Part shown: piece after piece, positions 17,683 through 25,760 of the stretch | Numbering within the stretch: position 1 is the stretch's first letter | How the letters are laid out: every line of letters begins with the position of its first letter | NCBI GenBank assembly: GCA_910577165.1 | Contig: CAJTLX010000001.1 | Span: forward strand, 1 to 64,000 | DNA from: an uncultured Lachnospiraceae bacterium | Lineage (GTDB): Bacteria > Bacillota > Clostridia > Lachnospirales > Lachnospiraceae | Reading direction: 5' to 3' | DNA: 64,000 nucleotides | Program-made: the position numbers and the translations under genes | Notes under the pieces: generated by a model | The model's database searches: none | Told to the model about the DNA's origin: nothing | What the model saw: the letters and a program-made list of their open reading frames with translations, nothing else

Positions 17683-17716
17683 GTTTCAATCCACTCGCGG
17701 CAGTTAGGAGCAAGAC
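17683..17716 (-). repeat. Solitary type I-C CRISPR repeat-like element
   Basis: On the minus strand 34 nt read as GT, stem CTTGC, an 11-nt loop, stem GCGAG, and the 11-nt tail TGGATTGAAAC. Type I-C repeats have this same plan (GTCGC-type start, stem-loop, TGGATTGAAAC/T handle). The stem includes one T-G wobble valid only on the minus-strand RNA. No second copy, spacers or cas genes are nearby. CAATCCAC at 17723-17730 (minus) could pair with GTGGATTG of the handle, giving an alternative longer hairpin. Confidence 0.5.
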
Positions 17717-17807
17717 AATTACGTGGATTGCCTCATGGCAGTGGGGGATACCGCTTTCGCCCCGCCCGCCACTGCTGTTATCATTGTTCCTGCAATTCCT
17801 CCCCTAC

Positions 17808-18041
17808 CTAAGAGGAAAGGGAACCCTTGCTGCTAATTATTGAAAAGCGATTGGCTCGAATGGTTTCGGCAATAAGCTGTGCCAAATACCATGTTTCCCT
17901 TCTTGTTTTGCCCTCGTCGCCCTCACGGTCAATAATCCTCTTGAGTTTTTGCTCTGCGTAGGTCTTTACCTCACTCCATTCTGACGCTCCTATCTCTGTG
18001 CGGAGATAATATTCCGTCTGTCGCCTTAATGTGATTTCCAT
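17808..18041 (-). CDS. Small hypothetical phage protein
   Basis: 77 residues, MEITLRRQTEYYLRTEIG onward, mostly helical and basic (EQKLKRIIDREGDEGKTRRE). ATG 18041 has GGGAGGAAAA upstream, which fixes the start. It overlaps the end of the small zinc protein gene by 71 bp in another frame. Function unknown; early-region location. Confidence 0.55.
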   Translation of the reverse strand: MEITLRRQTEYYLRTEIGASEWSEVKTYAEQKLKRIIDREGDEGKTRRETWYLAQLIAETIRANRFSIISSKGSLSS

Positions 18042-18156
18042 AAATTTTCCTCCCTTTCCCTTCGGTTTCTTCCTTGATCTCCGATTTTTCGCAGTCGCAA
18101 ATCTCACCAGGATCAAGGCTGCATCCGCAATCAGGGCATATGTGGTAATATGCCAT
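17971..18156 (-). CDS. Small zinc-binding phage protein (MAYYHICPDCGC type)
   Basis: 61 residues with CPDCGC and a following GEICDCE that together can bind zinc; this N-terminal pattern (HICPDCGCSLDPGEICDCE) is frequent in clostridial phages. AGGAGG lies 8 nt before ATG 18156. The C-terminal part overlaps the next gene, so only the first 35 or so residues are clearly under protein-level constraint. Confidence 0.6.
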   Translation of the reverse strand: MAYYHICPDCGCSLDPGEICDCEKSEIKEETEGKGRKIYGNHIKATDGILSPHRDRSVRME

Positions 18157-18247
18157 TGGACTATACCTCCTTATGAATTTTGCTATATATTTTCTTGTGG
18201 ACTTTTATATAACCTCATTCCTTTTTTTCTTCTGTAATATTAAAAAT

Positions 18248-18466
18248 TTAACTATAATCGACGGATACATCCTTATTTTCTTGCTGCTCATATTTCCCGG
18301 TTGCGGCGGCTATATTAAATTGACGTTGCATCTGTGCTGCTATTTGTTTTAATAACTGCTCTACTTCACAGGTGGTCTTTTTGCAATAGTTATCAGCAAT
18401 CTTTATCCGGGTATTTCCAATCTTAAAATCTCTGACAATATTTGCTTCAATTTTCGCCTCAACCAT
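18248..18466 (-). CDS. Small hypothetical phage protein
   Basis: 72 residues, beginning MVEAKIEANIVRDFKIGNTR, with a CKKTTCEVEQLLKQIAAQM helix. AAAGGGGGC precedes ATG 18466; the gene begins 14 bp after the stop of the upstream regulator. Function unknown. Confidence 0.58.
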   Translation of the reverse strand: MVEAKIEANIVRDFKIGNTRIKIADNYCKKTTCEVEQLLKQIAAQMQRQFNIAAATGKYEQQENKDVSVDYS

Positions 18467-18479
18467 ATCCGCGCCCCCT

Positions 18480-18974
18480 TTAGTCAAATTTCCCTGATTT
18501 TGTTGCTCGTTCAAGCGCGGCAAGATTTTCATCTGCCCTCCTGCGAAACTCTAAAAGCTTATCCCGTAATTGTGGAATTAACGGCTGTTCATCTTCTGTT
18601 ATTTTTCCGTCGTCCATCAGTAACGATAACTGACAAGTTAGTTGCTCCATTTCATACACAGAATTTTGAAACCGTAACAATGCTCTTTCTGCTGGCATTT
18701 CGGGTATTTCTCGGCAGTCCTTTCCCAATGGACACTCATTCACGCAGTACCATGCTCGCAACTCCGGCTCATTGTATGTATCCGCCATAAGCGCAACAAC
18801 AATATTCGGCGGTCTTGTAATCCCCAGTTCATATCGTTTGAGATTGTCCTCTGTTACACCGGGAAGATAATCAACAGCTCCAGCTCTTGTTAAAAGCTTC
18901 TCATTGTACTTTGCTGCCTTTTTTCGTGCTTCGTAGTACCGATTACCTACGGCTTTCGTTGCCTGCCTTGACAT
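18480..18974 (-). CDS. XRE-type helix-turn-helix phage regulator
   Basis: 164 residues with an N-terminal HTH-like region (LLTRAGAVDYLPGVTEDNLKRYELGITRPP with the middle and end of an XRE fold), followed by a CVNECPLGKDC cysteine motif and a helical C-terminal half. It is a common second regulator in the early region of clostridial phages. ATG 18974 follows GGGGAGG; a TATAAT box lies at 19004-19009 (minus), and a copy of the CI/Cro operator-like sequence stands about 100 bp upstream (19072-19082), so it may be under lysogeny control. Confidence 0.68.
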   Translation of the reverse strand: MSRQATKAVGNRYYEARKKAAKYNEKLLTRAGAVDYLPGVTEDNLKRYELGITRPPNIVVALMADTYNEPELRAWYCVNECPLGKDCREIPEMPAERALLRFQNSVYEMEQLTCQLSLLMDDGKITEDEQPLIPQLRDKLLEFRRRADENLAALERATKSGKFD

Positions 18975-19071
18975 TTATTTTCACCTCCCCTTGCGATAAA
19001 ATGATTATAGGTCGAAAAAAGATTATGACTCTAAAAGCGTCTGTTTTTAATCGTTGCGTATTTTTAAGTTT

Positions 19072-19082
19072 CGTTTTGGGGC
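19072..19082. promoter_or_regulatory. Outlying operator-like site CGTTTTGGGGC
   Basis: The same 11-mer core occurs in the CI/Cro intergenic region at 19329-19341 and, inverted, at 19445-19455. Here it lies between the Cro-like gene end and the promoter of the regulator at 18480-18974. Confidence 0.45.
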
Positions 19083-19098
19083 GTTTTTAGGTAAAAAA

Positions 19099-19305
19099 TT
19101 ACTTTCGTATAGACGTGGAATTATCAAATACGTCATCATCATAGTAATTCAGCATTCGCTTAATCTTTAGTGCTAGTTTTAACGACGGTTGTTTTTCTCC
19201 TGTTTCAACCTGTGAGTAGTGACTGCGGCTTATTCCAATCGCATTGCTAAATGTCTGTTGCGTATAGCCGTGCGCCTCTCGCAACTGTTGTAGTTTGACT
19301 CTCAT
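19099..19305 (-). CDS. Cro-like XRE repressor
   Basis: 68-residue single-domain HTH protein: KLQQLREAHGYTQQTFSNAI, SRSHYSQVETGEKQPSL is the classic XRE helix pair. AAAGGAGTGAATGC precedes ATG 19305. Divergent from the CI-like repressor with shared operators between, so it likely acts as the lytic-switch protein. Its promoter is near-perfect (TTGACA, 17 bp, TATAAT). Confidence 0.82.
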   Translation of the reverse strand: MRVKLQQLREAHGYTQQTFSNAIGISRSHYSQVETGEKQPSLKLALKIKRMLNYYDDDVFDNSTSIRK

Positions 19306-19328
19306 GCATTCACTCCTTTCTTTTTTCG

Positions 19329-19455
19329 CCCCGTTTTGGGGTTCTGCTTTAGATTATAGTCCCTTTTTGGGGCAATGTCAAGCACTTTTTTTGATTTTTT
19401 TCTTTTTTTTCAAAATTTTGCCGATTTTAGAAGCAATATCTACACAAAACGGGGC
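19329..19455. promoter_or_regulatory. CI/Cro operator region
   Basis: Three related sites: the palindrome CCCCGTTTTGGGG (19329-19341), CCCTTTTTGGGGC (19361-19373) and CAAAACGGGGC (19445-19455), the last next to a TATAAT box (19464-19469) in front of the repressor gene. Arrangement around two divergent regulators is that of a lambda-like switch. Confidence 0.65.
19353..19381 (-). promoter_or_regulatory. Early lytic promoter (TTGACA-17-TATAAT)
   Basis: On the minus strand TTGACA at 19376-19381, a 17-bp spacer and TATAAT at 19353-19358 match the sigma-A consensus exactly. The spacer holds an operator-like GCCCCAAAAAGGG (19361-19373), so repressor bound there would block RNA polymerase. It drives the Cro-like gene and probably the early operon. 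Confidence 0.85.
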
Positions 19456-19492
19456 AGTGCTGATATAATAAAAATTCATGGAGGTGCTATCT

Positions 19493-20098
19493 ATGCAAAA
19501 ATTTTCTAACCGCCTGATATCCTTACGTAAAGAACACGGACTTACGCAAGAGGATTTGGCAAAACTTATAAGCAAAAAGCGTTCTACCGTATCCGGATAC
19601 GAAACAGAAGGGAAAGAACCTGATCTCGAAACAATCTGTATCTTTGCTAACTATTTCGGGGTATCCACGGATTATTTGCTCGGTCACTCTGACGAACGCA
19701 ATCATGTGGAAACCGTTTTCTATAACGATAAGGGGAATTTTGAGCGTCACTTCAAATCGCTGCCTGCGGAACTGCGCCCTGTTGTGGCAAAATGCTTTGA
19801 TAGTTTTTATTTACTGCTCGGTCGTGATATGCAGCTTGCCCGTCCGGAACGCCTACGTATTTATCAGGAGTTGCTTCATACTTTGCAATCCCTTCGCGCA
19901 GATATCCGCAAAACCATTGAAGCTTCTGGCGGTGCTATTACGGATCCTGTCACTCTTTCTGATCTCATGGCTATGCAAAGTCAGATCAAAAATGAGATTT
20001 CTGCTCTGCTTGATAAACTCATGCAGGCGGATATGGAAATCGCGTTTAACATCAAGAACGACGTGGACGACAACCTATTAAGAAAATCGGCAACTTGA
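19493..20098 (+). CDS. CI-like lysogeny repressor (XRE HTH)
   Basis: 201 residues: N-terminal HTH (LISLRKEHGLTQEDLAKLI, then STVSGYETEGKEPDLETI, then STDYLLG), followed by a helical C-terminal half (about 75-200) without the LexA-type Ser/Lys protease motif, so induction is unlikely to use RecA-driven self-cleavage. ATG 19493 has GGAGGTG upstream. Divergent to the Cro-like gene and 64 bp before the integrase gene, hence probably co-transcribed with it. Confidence 0.8.
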   Translation: MQKFSNRLISLRKEHGLTQEDLAKLISKKRSTVSGYETEGKEPDLETICIFANYFGVSTDYLLGHSDERNHVETVFYNDKGNFERHFKSLPAELRPVVAKCFDSFYLLLGRDMQLARPERLRIYQELLHTLQSLRADIRKTIEASGGAITDPVTLSDLMAMQSQIKNEISALLDKLMQADMEIAFNIKNDVDDNLLRKSAT

Positions 20099-20161
20099 TT
20101 TATGTAGATTTTCGTCCTTCTCCTTGAAGGGTGTAAATTAAAATCTTTGGAGGTGATATTT

Positions 20162-21742
20162 ATGGCTTATTGTCTGTATCTGCGTAAGTCCCGTGCTGAT
20201 ATGGAAGCTGAGGCTCATGGTGAGGGTGAAACGCTGGCTCGGCATGAAAAGATCCTCCTTGAGGTGGCCAAACGTGGCGAATACAATGTGACGCAGATTT
20301 ACCGAGAGATCGTGTCTGGCGAAACGATTGCCGCCCGACCTGTTATGCAGCAGCTCCTTCAAGAGGTTGAGCAAGGCGTATGGGCTGGTGTTCTCGTCGT
20401 CGAGGTGGAGCGTCTTGCCCGTGGTGATACCATAGACCAAGGTATCATGGCGCAGACTTTCAAGTATTCTGGAACAAAAATCATAACCCCCTTAAAGGTC
20501 TACGACCCCGAAAATGAGTTTGATGAGGAATATTTTGAATTCGGGCTTTTCATGTCCCGGCGTGAGTATAAAACGATCAACCGCCGTCTGCAAAGTGGCC
20601 GCCTTGCCGCAAGCAAAGAAGGTAAGCACGTTTCTGGGGCTAAGCCTTACGGATATGAGCGTGTCCGCTGCTCTGACGGTAAAGGCTGGACGCTCCGCCC
20701 CATTGAGGATGAGGCTGATATTGTGCGCTACATTTTCCGCCTCTACACCACTGGGGAGGAAAATGAAAACGGGGAAATACAGTATATCGGCACCGGAACG
20801 ATTGCCCGACGACTTGATGCTTTGGGTGTCCCTACTCCCACGGGCGGTAATATGTGGTCTGCAGAAACACTCTATAAAATTTTGCAAAATCCTGTCTATA
20901 TTGGCAAAATCCGCTGGGGAGAACGCAGAACGAAACGTGTTTCTGAAAATGGCTCTGTTACTGTGAAGCGTGTCCATGTTTCCACCGAGGAGTGGACACT
21001 CGTTGACGGTCTACACCCTGCTATTATTGACGAGGAAGTTTTCAACAAAGCTGCCAAGATTATACACCGGGGTGGCTTTGCTCCTGTCCCAAACAACAAG
21101 ACTCTCGCCAATCCATTGGCCGGAATTGTCTACTGTGCCAAGTGTGGGCGTGTCCTGATCCGCCGTACATCACATATATACCCTCTGCTCCGCTGTACTA
21201 ACCGATATTGCGATAATGTCGGTGCAAAGCTTGAACTTATTGAAGAGCGGCTGTTGCAGGCTCTTTCCGGTTGGCTGGCTGAATACCGCTTACAGTGGAC
21301 GGAAAATCCTGCTTCAAACAGAGCTGATGATATTAAGATGGCTGAAAAAGCCTTGCATAAAGCCGAGAATGAAGTCGCTACCCTGCGTAAGCAACTTTCC
21401 CGTACTCATGATCTGTTAGAGCAAGGTGTCTATGATACCAACATTTTCCTTGACCGTTCCCGTGACCTTACCCTGCGTATCAATACCGCCGAGGAGAGTG
21501 TTGCTTCCCTTGTTGCTGAGCTGGTTGAAATCCGGCGCAGAGAGGCGAACAAAAAGAATATCGTCCCAAAGGTTGAAAAGCTGTTGGAAGTATACAACGC
21601 TCTTCCCTCTCCTCAAGCCAAAAATGATATGCTCAAAGAGGTGCTGGAAAAAGTCGTCTATCTCCGTGAAGTCCGTTCTCCGAAGGGTGGACCGCTTGAT
21701 AATTTCGAGCTTACCCTTTTTCCAAAATTACCACCAACTTAA
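20162..21742 (+). CDS. int: Large serine integrase
   Basis: 526-residue site-specific recombinase that integrates and excises the prophage. Seen: resolvase N-terminal domain with YLRKSRAD (catalytic Ser at residue 10) and the VEVERLARG segment, recombinase domain near 150-300 (GAKPYGYER, GTIARRLDALGVPTP, ILQNPVYIGKIRWG), zinc ribbon CAKCGRVL with RCTNRYC, and a coiled-coil segment (about 390-480) typical of serine integrases. GGAGGTG stands before ATG 20162. Its end lies about 30 bp from a host gene cut in two, as expected for an attachment site beside int. Confidence 0.95.
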   Translation: MAYCLYLRKSRADMEAEAHGEGETLARHEKILLEVAKRGEYNVTQIYREIVSGETIAARPVMQQLLQEVEQGVWAGVLVVEVERLARGDTIDQGIMAQTFKYSGTKIITPLKVYDPENEFDEEYFEFGLFMSRREYKTINRRLQSGRLAASKEGKHVSGAKPYGYERVRCSDGKGWTLRPIEDEADIVRYIFRLYTTGEENENGEIQYIGTGTIARRLDALGVPTPTGGNMWSAETLYKILQNPVYIGKIRWGERRTKRVSENGSVTVKRVHVSTEEWTLVDGLHPAIIDEEVFNKAAKIIHRGGFAPVPNNKTLANPLAGIVYCAKCGRVLIRRTSHIYPLLRCTNRYCDNVGAKLELIEERLLQALSGWLAEYRLQWTENPASNRADDIKMAEKALHKAENEVATLRKQLSRTHDLLEQGVYDTNIFLDRSRDLTLRINTAEESVASLVAELVEIRRREANKKNIVPKVEKLLEVYNALPSPQAKNDMLKEVLEKVVYLREVRSPKGGPLDNFELTLFPKLPPT

Positions 21743-21746
21743 AAAA

Positions 21747-21771
21747 GCCGCCCCTTACCGGGTGGCTTTTT
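21747..21771 (+). terminator. Intrinsic terminator of the integrase gene
   Basis: GCCGCCC (21747-21753) pairs with GGGTGGC (21760-21766) with one G-T pair and is followed by TTTTT. Confidence 0.85.
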
Positions 21772-22360
21772 ACTGGCAACCTTTTACTCCCCACCTGTTG
21801 GGATGCATAATAAGTTCTGCGCCATTTAGCATTAATTCTCTGGCACTCTCCGGGTATTCTCGATCATAACAGATCATACATCCCATTGTTATTTCATCAA
21901 ACTGACACACTGGAAAAGAATCTCCGGATTCAAGATATCTTTCCCAATCAAAATCACAGGTATGTACTTTTGAGTACTTTAAAATTACTTTTCCATTTCT
22001 ATCGATAATCCATGCTGTATTTTGCGGATATCTCCTTCCCTTAGAAAAACCGGTTATGACAACACCTATATTTAGTTCAGCAGCAAGATTTACTATTTGA
22101 ATAAAATGTTCTTCATTCTCAGTCAACGCATTTTCACACCATTTTATAAATTCAGGATGATTTTCAATCTCCTGAACTGGCAATAATTTCTCACAAATAT
22201 CCGGTGCGGCATACGCAGTGAGAAAACACTCCGGAAATAATACTAAATCTGCACCATTTCTATTTGCTTCCCGAATAAGTTTTATCGCCATTGTTGTATT
22301 CTGTTCAATATCCGGCATAATTGTATCATACTGGATAAGTGCTACCTTCAATTTTTTCAT
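21770..22360 (-). pseudogene. Nitrilase-family amidohydrolase, truncated by the prophage
   Basis: Carbon-nitrogen hydrolase with the Glu-Lys-Cys triad still present: LFPECF (Glu), YSKVHTCDFD (Lys) and MICYDREYP (Cys). Only 196 residues remain; family members are usually 260-300, and the C-terminus switches from family-like sequence to a short tail RWGVKGCQ. ATG 22360 follows AAGGAAGG. The missing 3' part should sit at the other end of the prophage, outside the window. Excision could restore the gene. Substrate unknown. Confidence 0.85.
21772..21805. other. Approximate prophage attachment junction
   Basis: The nitrilase reading frame loses similarity to its family after GAELIMHPN and ends within about 35 bp of the integrase terminator, so the phage-host junction must lie near here. 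The exact core cannot be defined without the other end of the prophage. Confidence 0.5.
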
Positions 22361-22406
22361 AAATAAAATCCTTCCTTTTCCATAACCAATACAAAGCCAA
22401 AACAGT

Positions 22407-22736
22407 TTACACACTGAATTTCCCCGCCGCGACATTTAATCTGCCCACAATTCCATTCGCATCTTTCAGGGAATTATTTACCGAATCCGATGTTTGTCTT
22501 ACATCCTCAACACGTCCGGCAATATTTGCTGTTCCCTGCGCGCTCTCCTGTACGGACTTTAAAATACTGCCAAGAGAATCCGCAATATTATTGATGGAAG
22601 CAAGAAGTTCCTCGGAAATCGCACTGAAATCCGATACAAGAGAATCGATCTCCCCGGCATCTTCATTGTAATTGCCTGCAATTTTTTCAAATACTTCAAT
22701 ACTATTCATCACATCATGATTGACAAATTCGAGCAA
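22407..22736 (-). pseudogene. Methyl-accepting chemotaxis protein, C-terminal fragment
   Basis: About 110 codons match only the distal signalling domain of a chemotaxis receptor: DFSAISEELLASINNIADSL and ESAQGTANIA, ending in a short tail. There is no sensor, membrane segment or HAMP; an in-frame TAG lies just upstream (near 22757) and no ATG with a ribosome site precedes the homologous part. A decayed gene 3' end. Confidence 0.75.
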
Positions 22737-22798
22737 TTGACCGGAATTTAACAGCTAAGAAGGGAGATAACCTGTTGTACCTGCTCTTTAATGTTTTT

Positions 22799-24433
22799 TT
22801 ATCCCTGATTTTGCTGCGCTACCAAATGCTCCGCCCCATATTTCTTCCGAAGTGCTGGCTTTTCGATCTTTCCCGTTGCATTTCTTGGCACTTCCGCAAA
22901 GATCACCTTCTTTGGTCGCTTATATCTTGGCAAGCCCTTGCAGAATTCCGCGATCTCCTCCTCGCTGCACTCCATCCCTTCTTTTACCTCGATAATCGCC
23001 CCGGTAATCTCTCCGAGCCGCTTATCCGGCAGACCGATCACGGCAACATCCTTTACTTTCTCATAGCCCGCAAGGAAATTTTCAATCTGCACCGGATAAA
23101 TATTTTCGCCGCCGCTGACAATCACATCCTTCTTGCGGTCAACCAGGAAATAAAATCCGTCCTCATCCTGCATTGCCATATCGCCCGTGCAAAGCCAGCC
23201 ATCCTTTAATACCTCATCCGTCGCCTTCGGATCATTGTAATAGCAAGTCATAAGCCCCGGTCCTTTTACGCAGAGTTCGCCCACCTCGCCCTGCACTACA
23301 TTGTTCCCGTCCACATCCACAATCTTACATTTCCAGCGATACCCTGGCACACCGATCGCACCAACCTTATGTATATTTTCCACACCCAAATGCACGCAGC
23401 CGGGACCTGTGGACTCCGACAGACCATAATTCGTATCATACAAATGATTTGGAAAATATTCCTTCCAGTGCTTGATCAGTGATGGCGGCACCGGCTGCGC
23501 ACCGATATGCATTAGTCGCCACTGACTTAATTCATAGTCCGAAAGCTTTATCTTGCCGGAATCAAGTGCCTCCAAAATATCCTGCGCCCACGGCACCAAC
23601 AGCCAGACAATGGTACATTTCTCCTTTGAGACCGCATCAAGAATAATCTCCGGGGTTGTCCCAGTCAAAAGTACAGCCTTGCTCCCCGCACAAAGACTGC
23701 CCATCCAGTGGAATTTTGCCCCGGTATGATAGAGCGGAGGGATGCATAAAAAGGTGTCATTGCGATCGGTTAAATGGTGTTTTTGCTCCATCTGCGCCGC
23801 CTGCATCAAACTTTCATGATTGTGTAAAATAGCTTTTGGAAAGCCCGTTGTACCGGAGGAAAAATAGATCGCTGCATCATCATCCTCCTCCAAGAGTACA
23901 AGCGGAGGCTGACTGGAACAGTCCGCCACCAGCTCACGGTAACTTTCTGCAAATGTCGGGCAGCCATCCCCCACATAGATTAAGAGCCTCCCTCGGCTTA
24001 ATTCCTCCTGGATAGATTCGATACGCCCAATAAATTCCTGCCCGAAAAAGAGGATATGCACCTTGGCCAAATCTGCGCAGTACTTTATCTCCTTCGCATC
24101 AAAGCGAAAATTAAATGGCACGGCAATCGCGCCGGTTTTTAAGATTCCAAAATAAATGGGAAGCCATTCCAGGCAATTAAACATTAAAATCGCCACGCGG
24201 TCGCCCTTTTTGATCCCGCGCTCTAAAAGCATATTTGCTACGCGATTTGCCTTCTCATCAAACACGCTCCAAGTGATCTCCCTGCGGTAGGGCTTTGCGA
24301 AAGTGGGCTGCACCAAGTCGTATTCCTTCCATGTTGTTTTCTTTGTATCTTTTACCATCGGGTTCAACTCAACTAATGCCGTTTCCTCCCCGTATAATTT
24401 GTGATTTCTTTCCAATAAATCTGTAACTGGCAT
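22799..24433 (-). CDS. AMP-forming acyl-CoA synthetase
   Basis: Activates a carboxylic acid with ATP and CoA through an acyl-AMP. In 544 residues: P-loop FSSGTTGFPKAI near 180, the YGLSESTGPG motif near 325, LCTGDMAMQDEDGFYFLVDRKKD hinge region (shown here in part) near 410-430, and the C-terminal catalytic lysine context RNATGKIEKPALR. ATG 24433 follows AAAGGAG. Length and motifs are normal for medium/long-chain or aryl-acid ligases; substrate cannot be read from sequence. Upstream, an imperfect repeat around 24458-24482 could be an operator. Confidence 0.88.
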   Translation of the reverse strand: MPVTDLLERNHKLYGEETALVELNPMVKDTKKTTWKEYDLVQPTFAKPYRREITWSVFDEKANRVANMLLERGIKKGDRVAILMFNCLEWLPIYFGILKTGAIAVPFNFRFDAKEIKYCADLAKVHILFFGQEFIGRIESIQEELSRGRLLIYVGDGCPTFAESYRELVADCSSQPPLVLLEEDDDAAIYFSSGTTGFPKAILHNHESLMQAAQMEQKHHLTDRNDTFLCIPPLYHTGAKFHWMGSLCAGSKAVLLTGTTPEIILDAVSKEKCTIVWLLVPWAQDILEALDSGKIKLSDYELSQWRLMHIGAQPVPPSLIKHWKEYFPNHLYDTNYGLSESTGPGCVHLGVENIHKVGAIGVPGYRWKCKIVDVDGNNVVQGEVGELCVKGPGLMTCYYNDPKATDEVLKDGWLCTGDMAMQDEDGFYFLVDRKKDVIVSGGENIYPVQIENFLAGYEKVKDVAVIGLPDKRLGEITGAIIEVKEGMECSEEEIAEFCKGLPRYKRPKKVIFAEVPRNATGKIEKPALRKKYGAEHLVAQQNQG

Positions 24434-24645
24434 TTTTCTCTCTCCTTTTTTCACTTTGCAACGTTACGCTTTAACGCAACAAATAAAAGGATACCATAAG
24501 ACAGAGAAAAAGTCAATAATCTCTTTACCTTCCCCTTTTTTTGTAGTACAATCAAGAAGTCAGTTGTGCAATTTTACCATATATGCGATTCTGATTGCAA
24601 TTTTTATATTCCTATTTTAGTTTTGCCGTAAAAAGGAGGAATTTT

Positions 24646-25551
24646 ATGAATAAAAAGATTTACTGGCATTTGCCCGGTTTTTGCTTTTTCCGCTCCCTAA
24701 ATTTAATTACAATTGATCTGCTGAAAGAATTTCCTGAAAAATTTCGGGACAATTACCAGGTTGGCTCCGTCTATGGCACCTTTCCCGGCGCGATCTGGAA
24801 TGGCGGTCGGGCAGTATTTGGTCTGATCCCGAAACACGAAATTGAAAATACATTAAAATTATATAATAGCGAGGGAATTCCTGTCCGTTTTACCTGGACA
24901 AATTCATTGCTTGAGGAAAAACATTTGTAGGATACGTACTGCAATCTGATTATGCATTTGGCGGACAATGGATTCAATCAGGTATTAGTTAATTCCCAAA
25001 TTTTGGAAGACTATATTCGCCATGAATACCCTTCCTTCCCGCTGATCTCCTCCACTACAAAGCGGATCACGGACAGAAATAAATTGCGCGCGGAACTTTT
25101 TAAGGATTACTATCTGGTTGTGCTGGATTACGACTTAAACCACGACCAAATTCTTCTTGATGAATTAAAGCCTTTTGCTGATCGACTGGAAATTTTAGTT
25201 AATGAGGTCTGCTATCCAAATTGCTAAAAGCGCAGTGAGCATTATGCTCATCAATCCCGAATGCAGCTAGAATACAATGTTCATACCTCCTTCCCCTGCC
25301 CGAACAACAGCACACCGCGCGCCTTTTCGGAGTGTATGAACCGTCCAGCATTTATCTCCAATGAACGGATTGGGAATTATATAGACCGGGGCTATGTCAA
25401 TTTTAAGATCGCGGGCAGGGGGATGCCTGTGGATTATGTGAAAAATTCGTATCTTTATTTTCTGGTGCGGGATGAACATCGGGAGTTTATTCGGAAGAAA
25501 ATTGATACAATTTTACAGCAAGTGCAGCAGGCAAAGCGCGCCAAAAAATAA
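24646..25551 (+). pseudogene. 301-codon gene with two in-frame stops (function unknown)
   Basis: One continuous frame beginning MNKKIYWHLPGFC (GGAGG upstream of ATG 24646) runs to TAA 25549-25551 but is interrupted by TAG at 24928-24930 (codon 95) and TAA at 25225-25227 (codon 194). No frameshift is needed, and the protein-like sequence continues on both sides (EEKHL then DTYCNLIM; VNEVCYPNC then KRSEHY). It resembles a conserved Clostridia hypothetical protein, perhaps a TIM-barrel enzyme of the U32-like kind because of the VNEVC...C and CPNN cysteines; I am not sure of the family. Most likely a decaying gene. Confidence 0.7.
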
Positions 25552-25557
25552 GGAGAA

Positions 25558-25642
25558 TTTTTTGATTTCCTAATTTAATGCATGGGAAAAATAGACTTTT
25601 TTTTGATTTCCTGTTGACATATAAGAAAAATAGACTTAGGAT
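25558..25642 (+). promoter_or_regulatory. Promoter and imperfect 40-bp duplication before the amidohydrolase
   Basis: TTTTTGATTTCCT and AAAAATAGACTT each occur twice, about 41 bp apart, forming an imperfect tandem repeat. The second copy has TTGACA (25614-25619), 17 bp and TAGGAT (25637-25642), a reasonable sigma-A promoter. Confidence 0.5.
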
Positions 25643-25760
25643 ATAAAATATGCATAGAGTACACAAATTTTATTTATGGACAATTGCGAAAAATTAAAAA
25701 ATGCAGATAAAATTAAGTTTCGCAAATACTTAGCAATTTATCCATAGAGAGGAGTAAGAT

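Noticed and set aside
17683..17716. A CRISPR array
   Set aside because: Only one repeat-like unit is present; no second repeat, spacer or cas gene was found, so it is listed as a solitary element only.
24928..25227. Pyrrolysine or other recoding of the TAG and TAA codons
   Set aside because: Two different stop codons are involved and no recoding signals are visible; nonsense decay is more likely.
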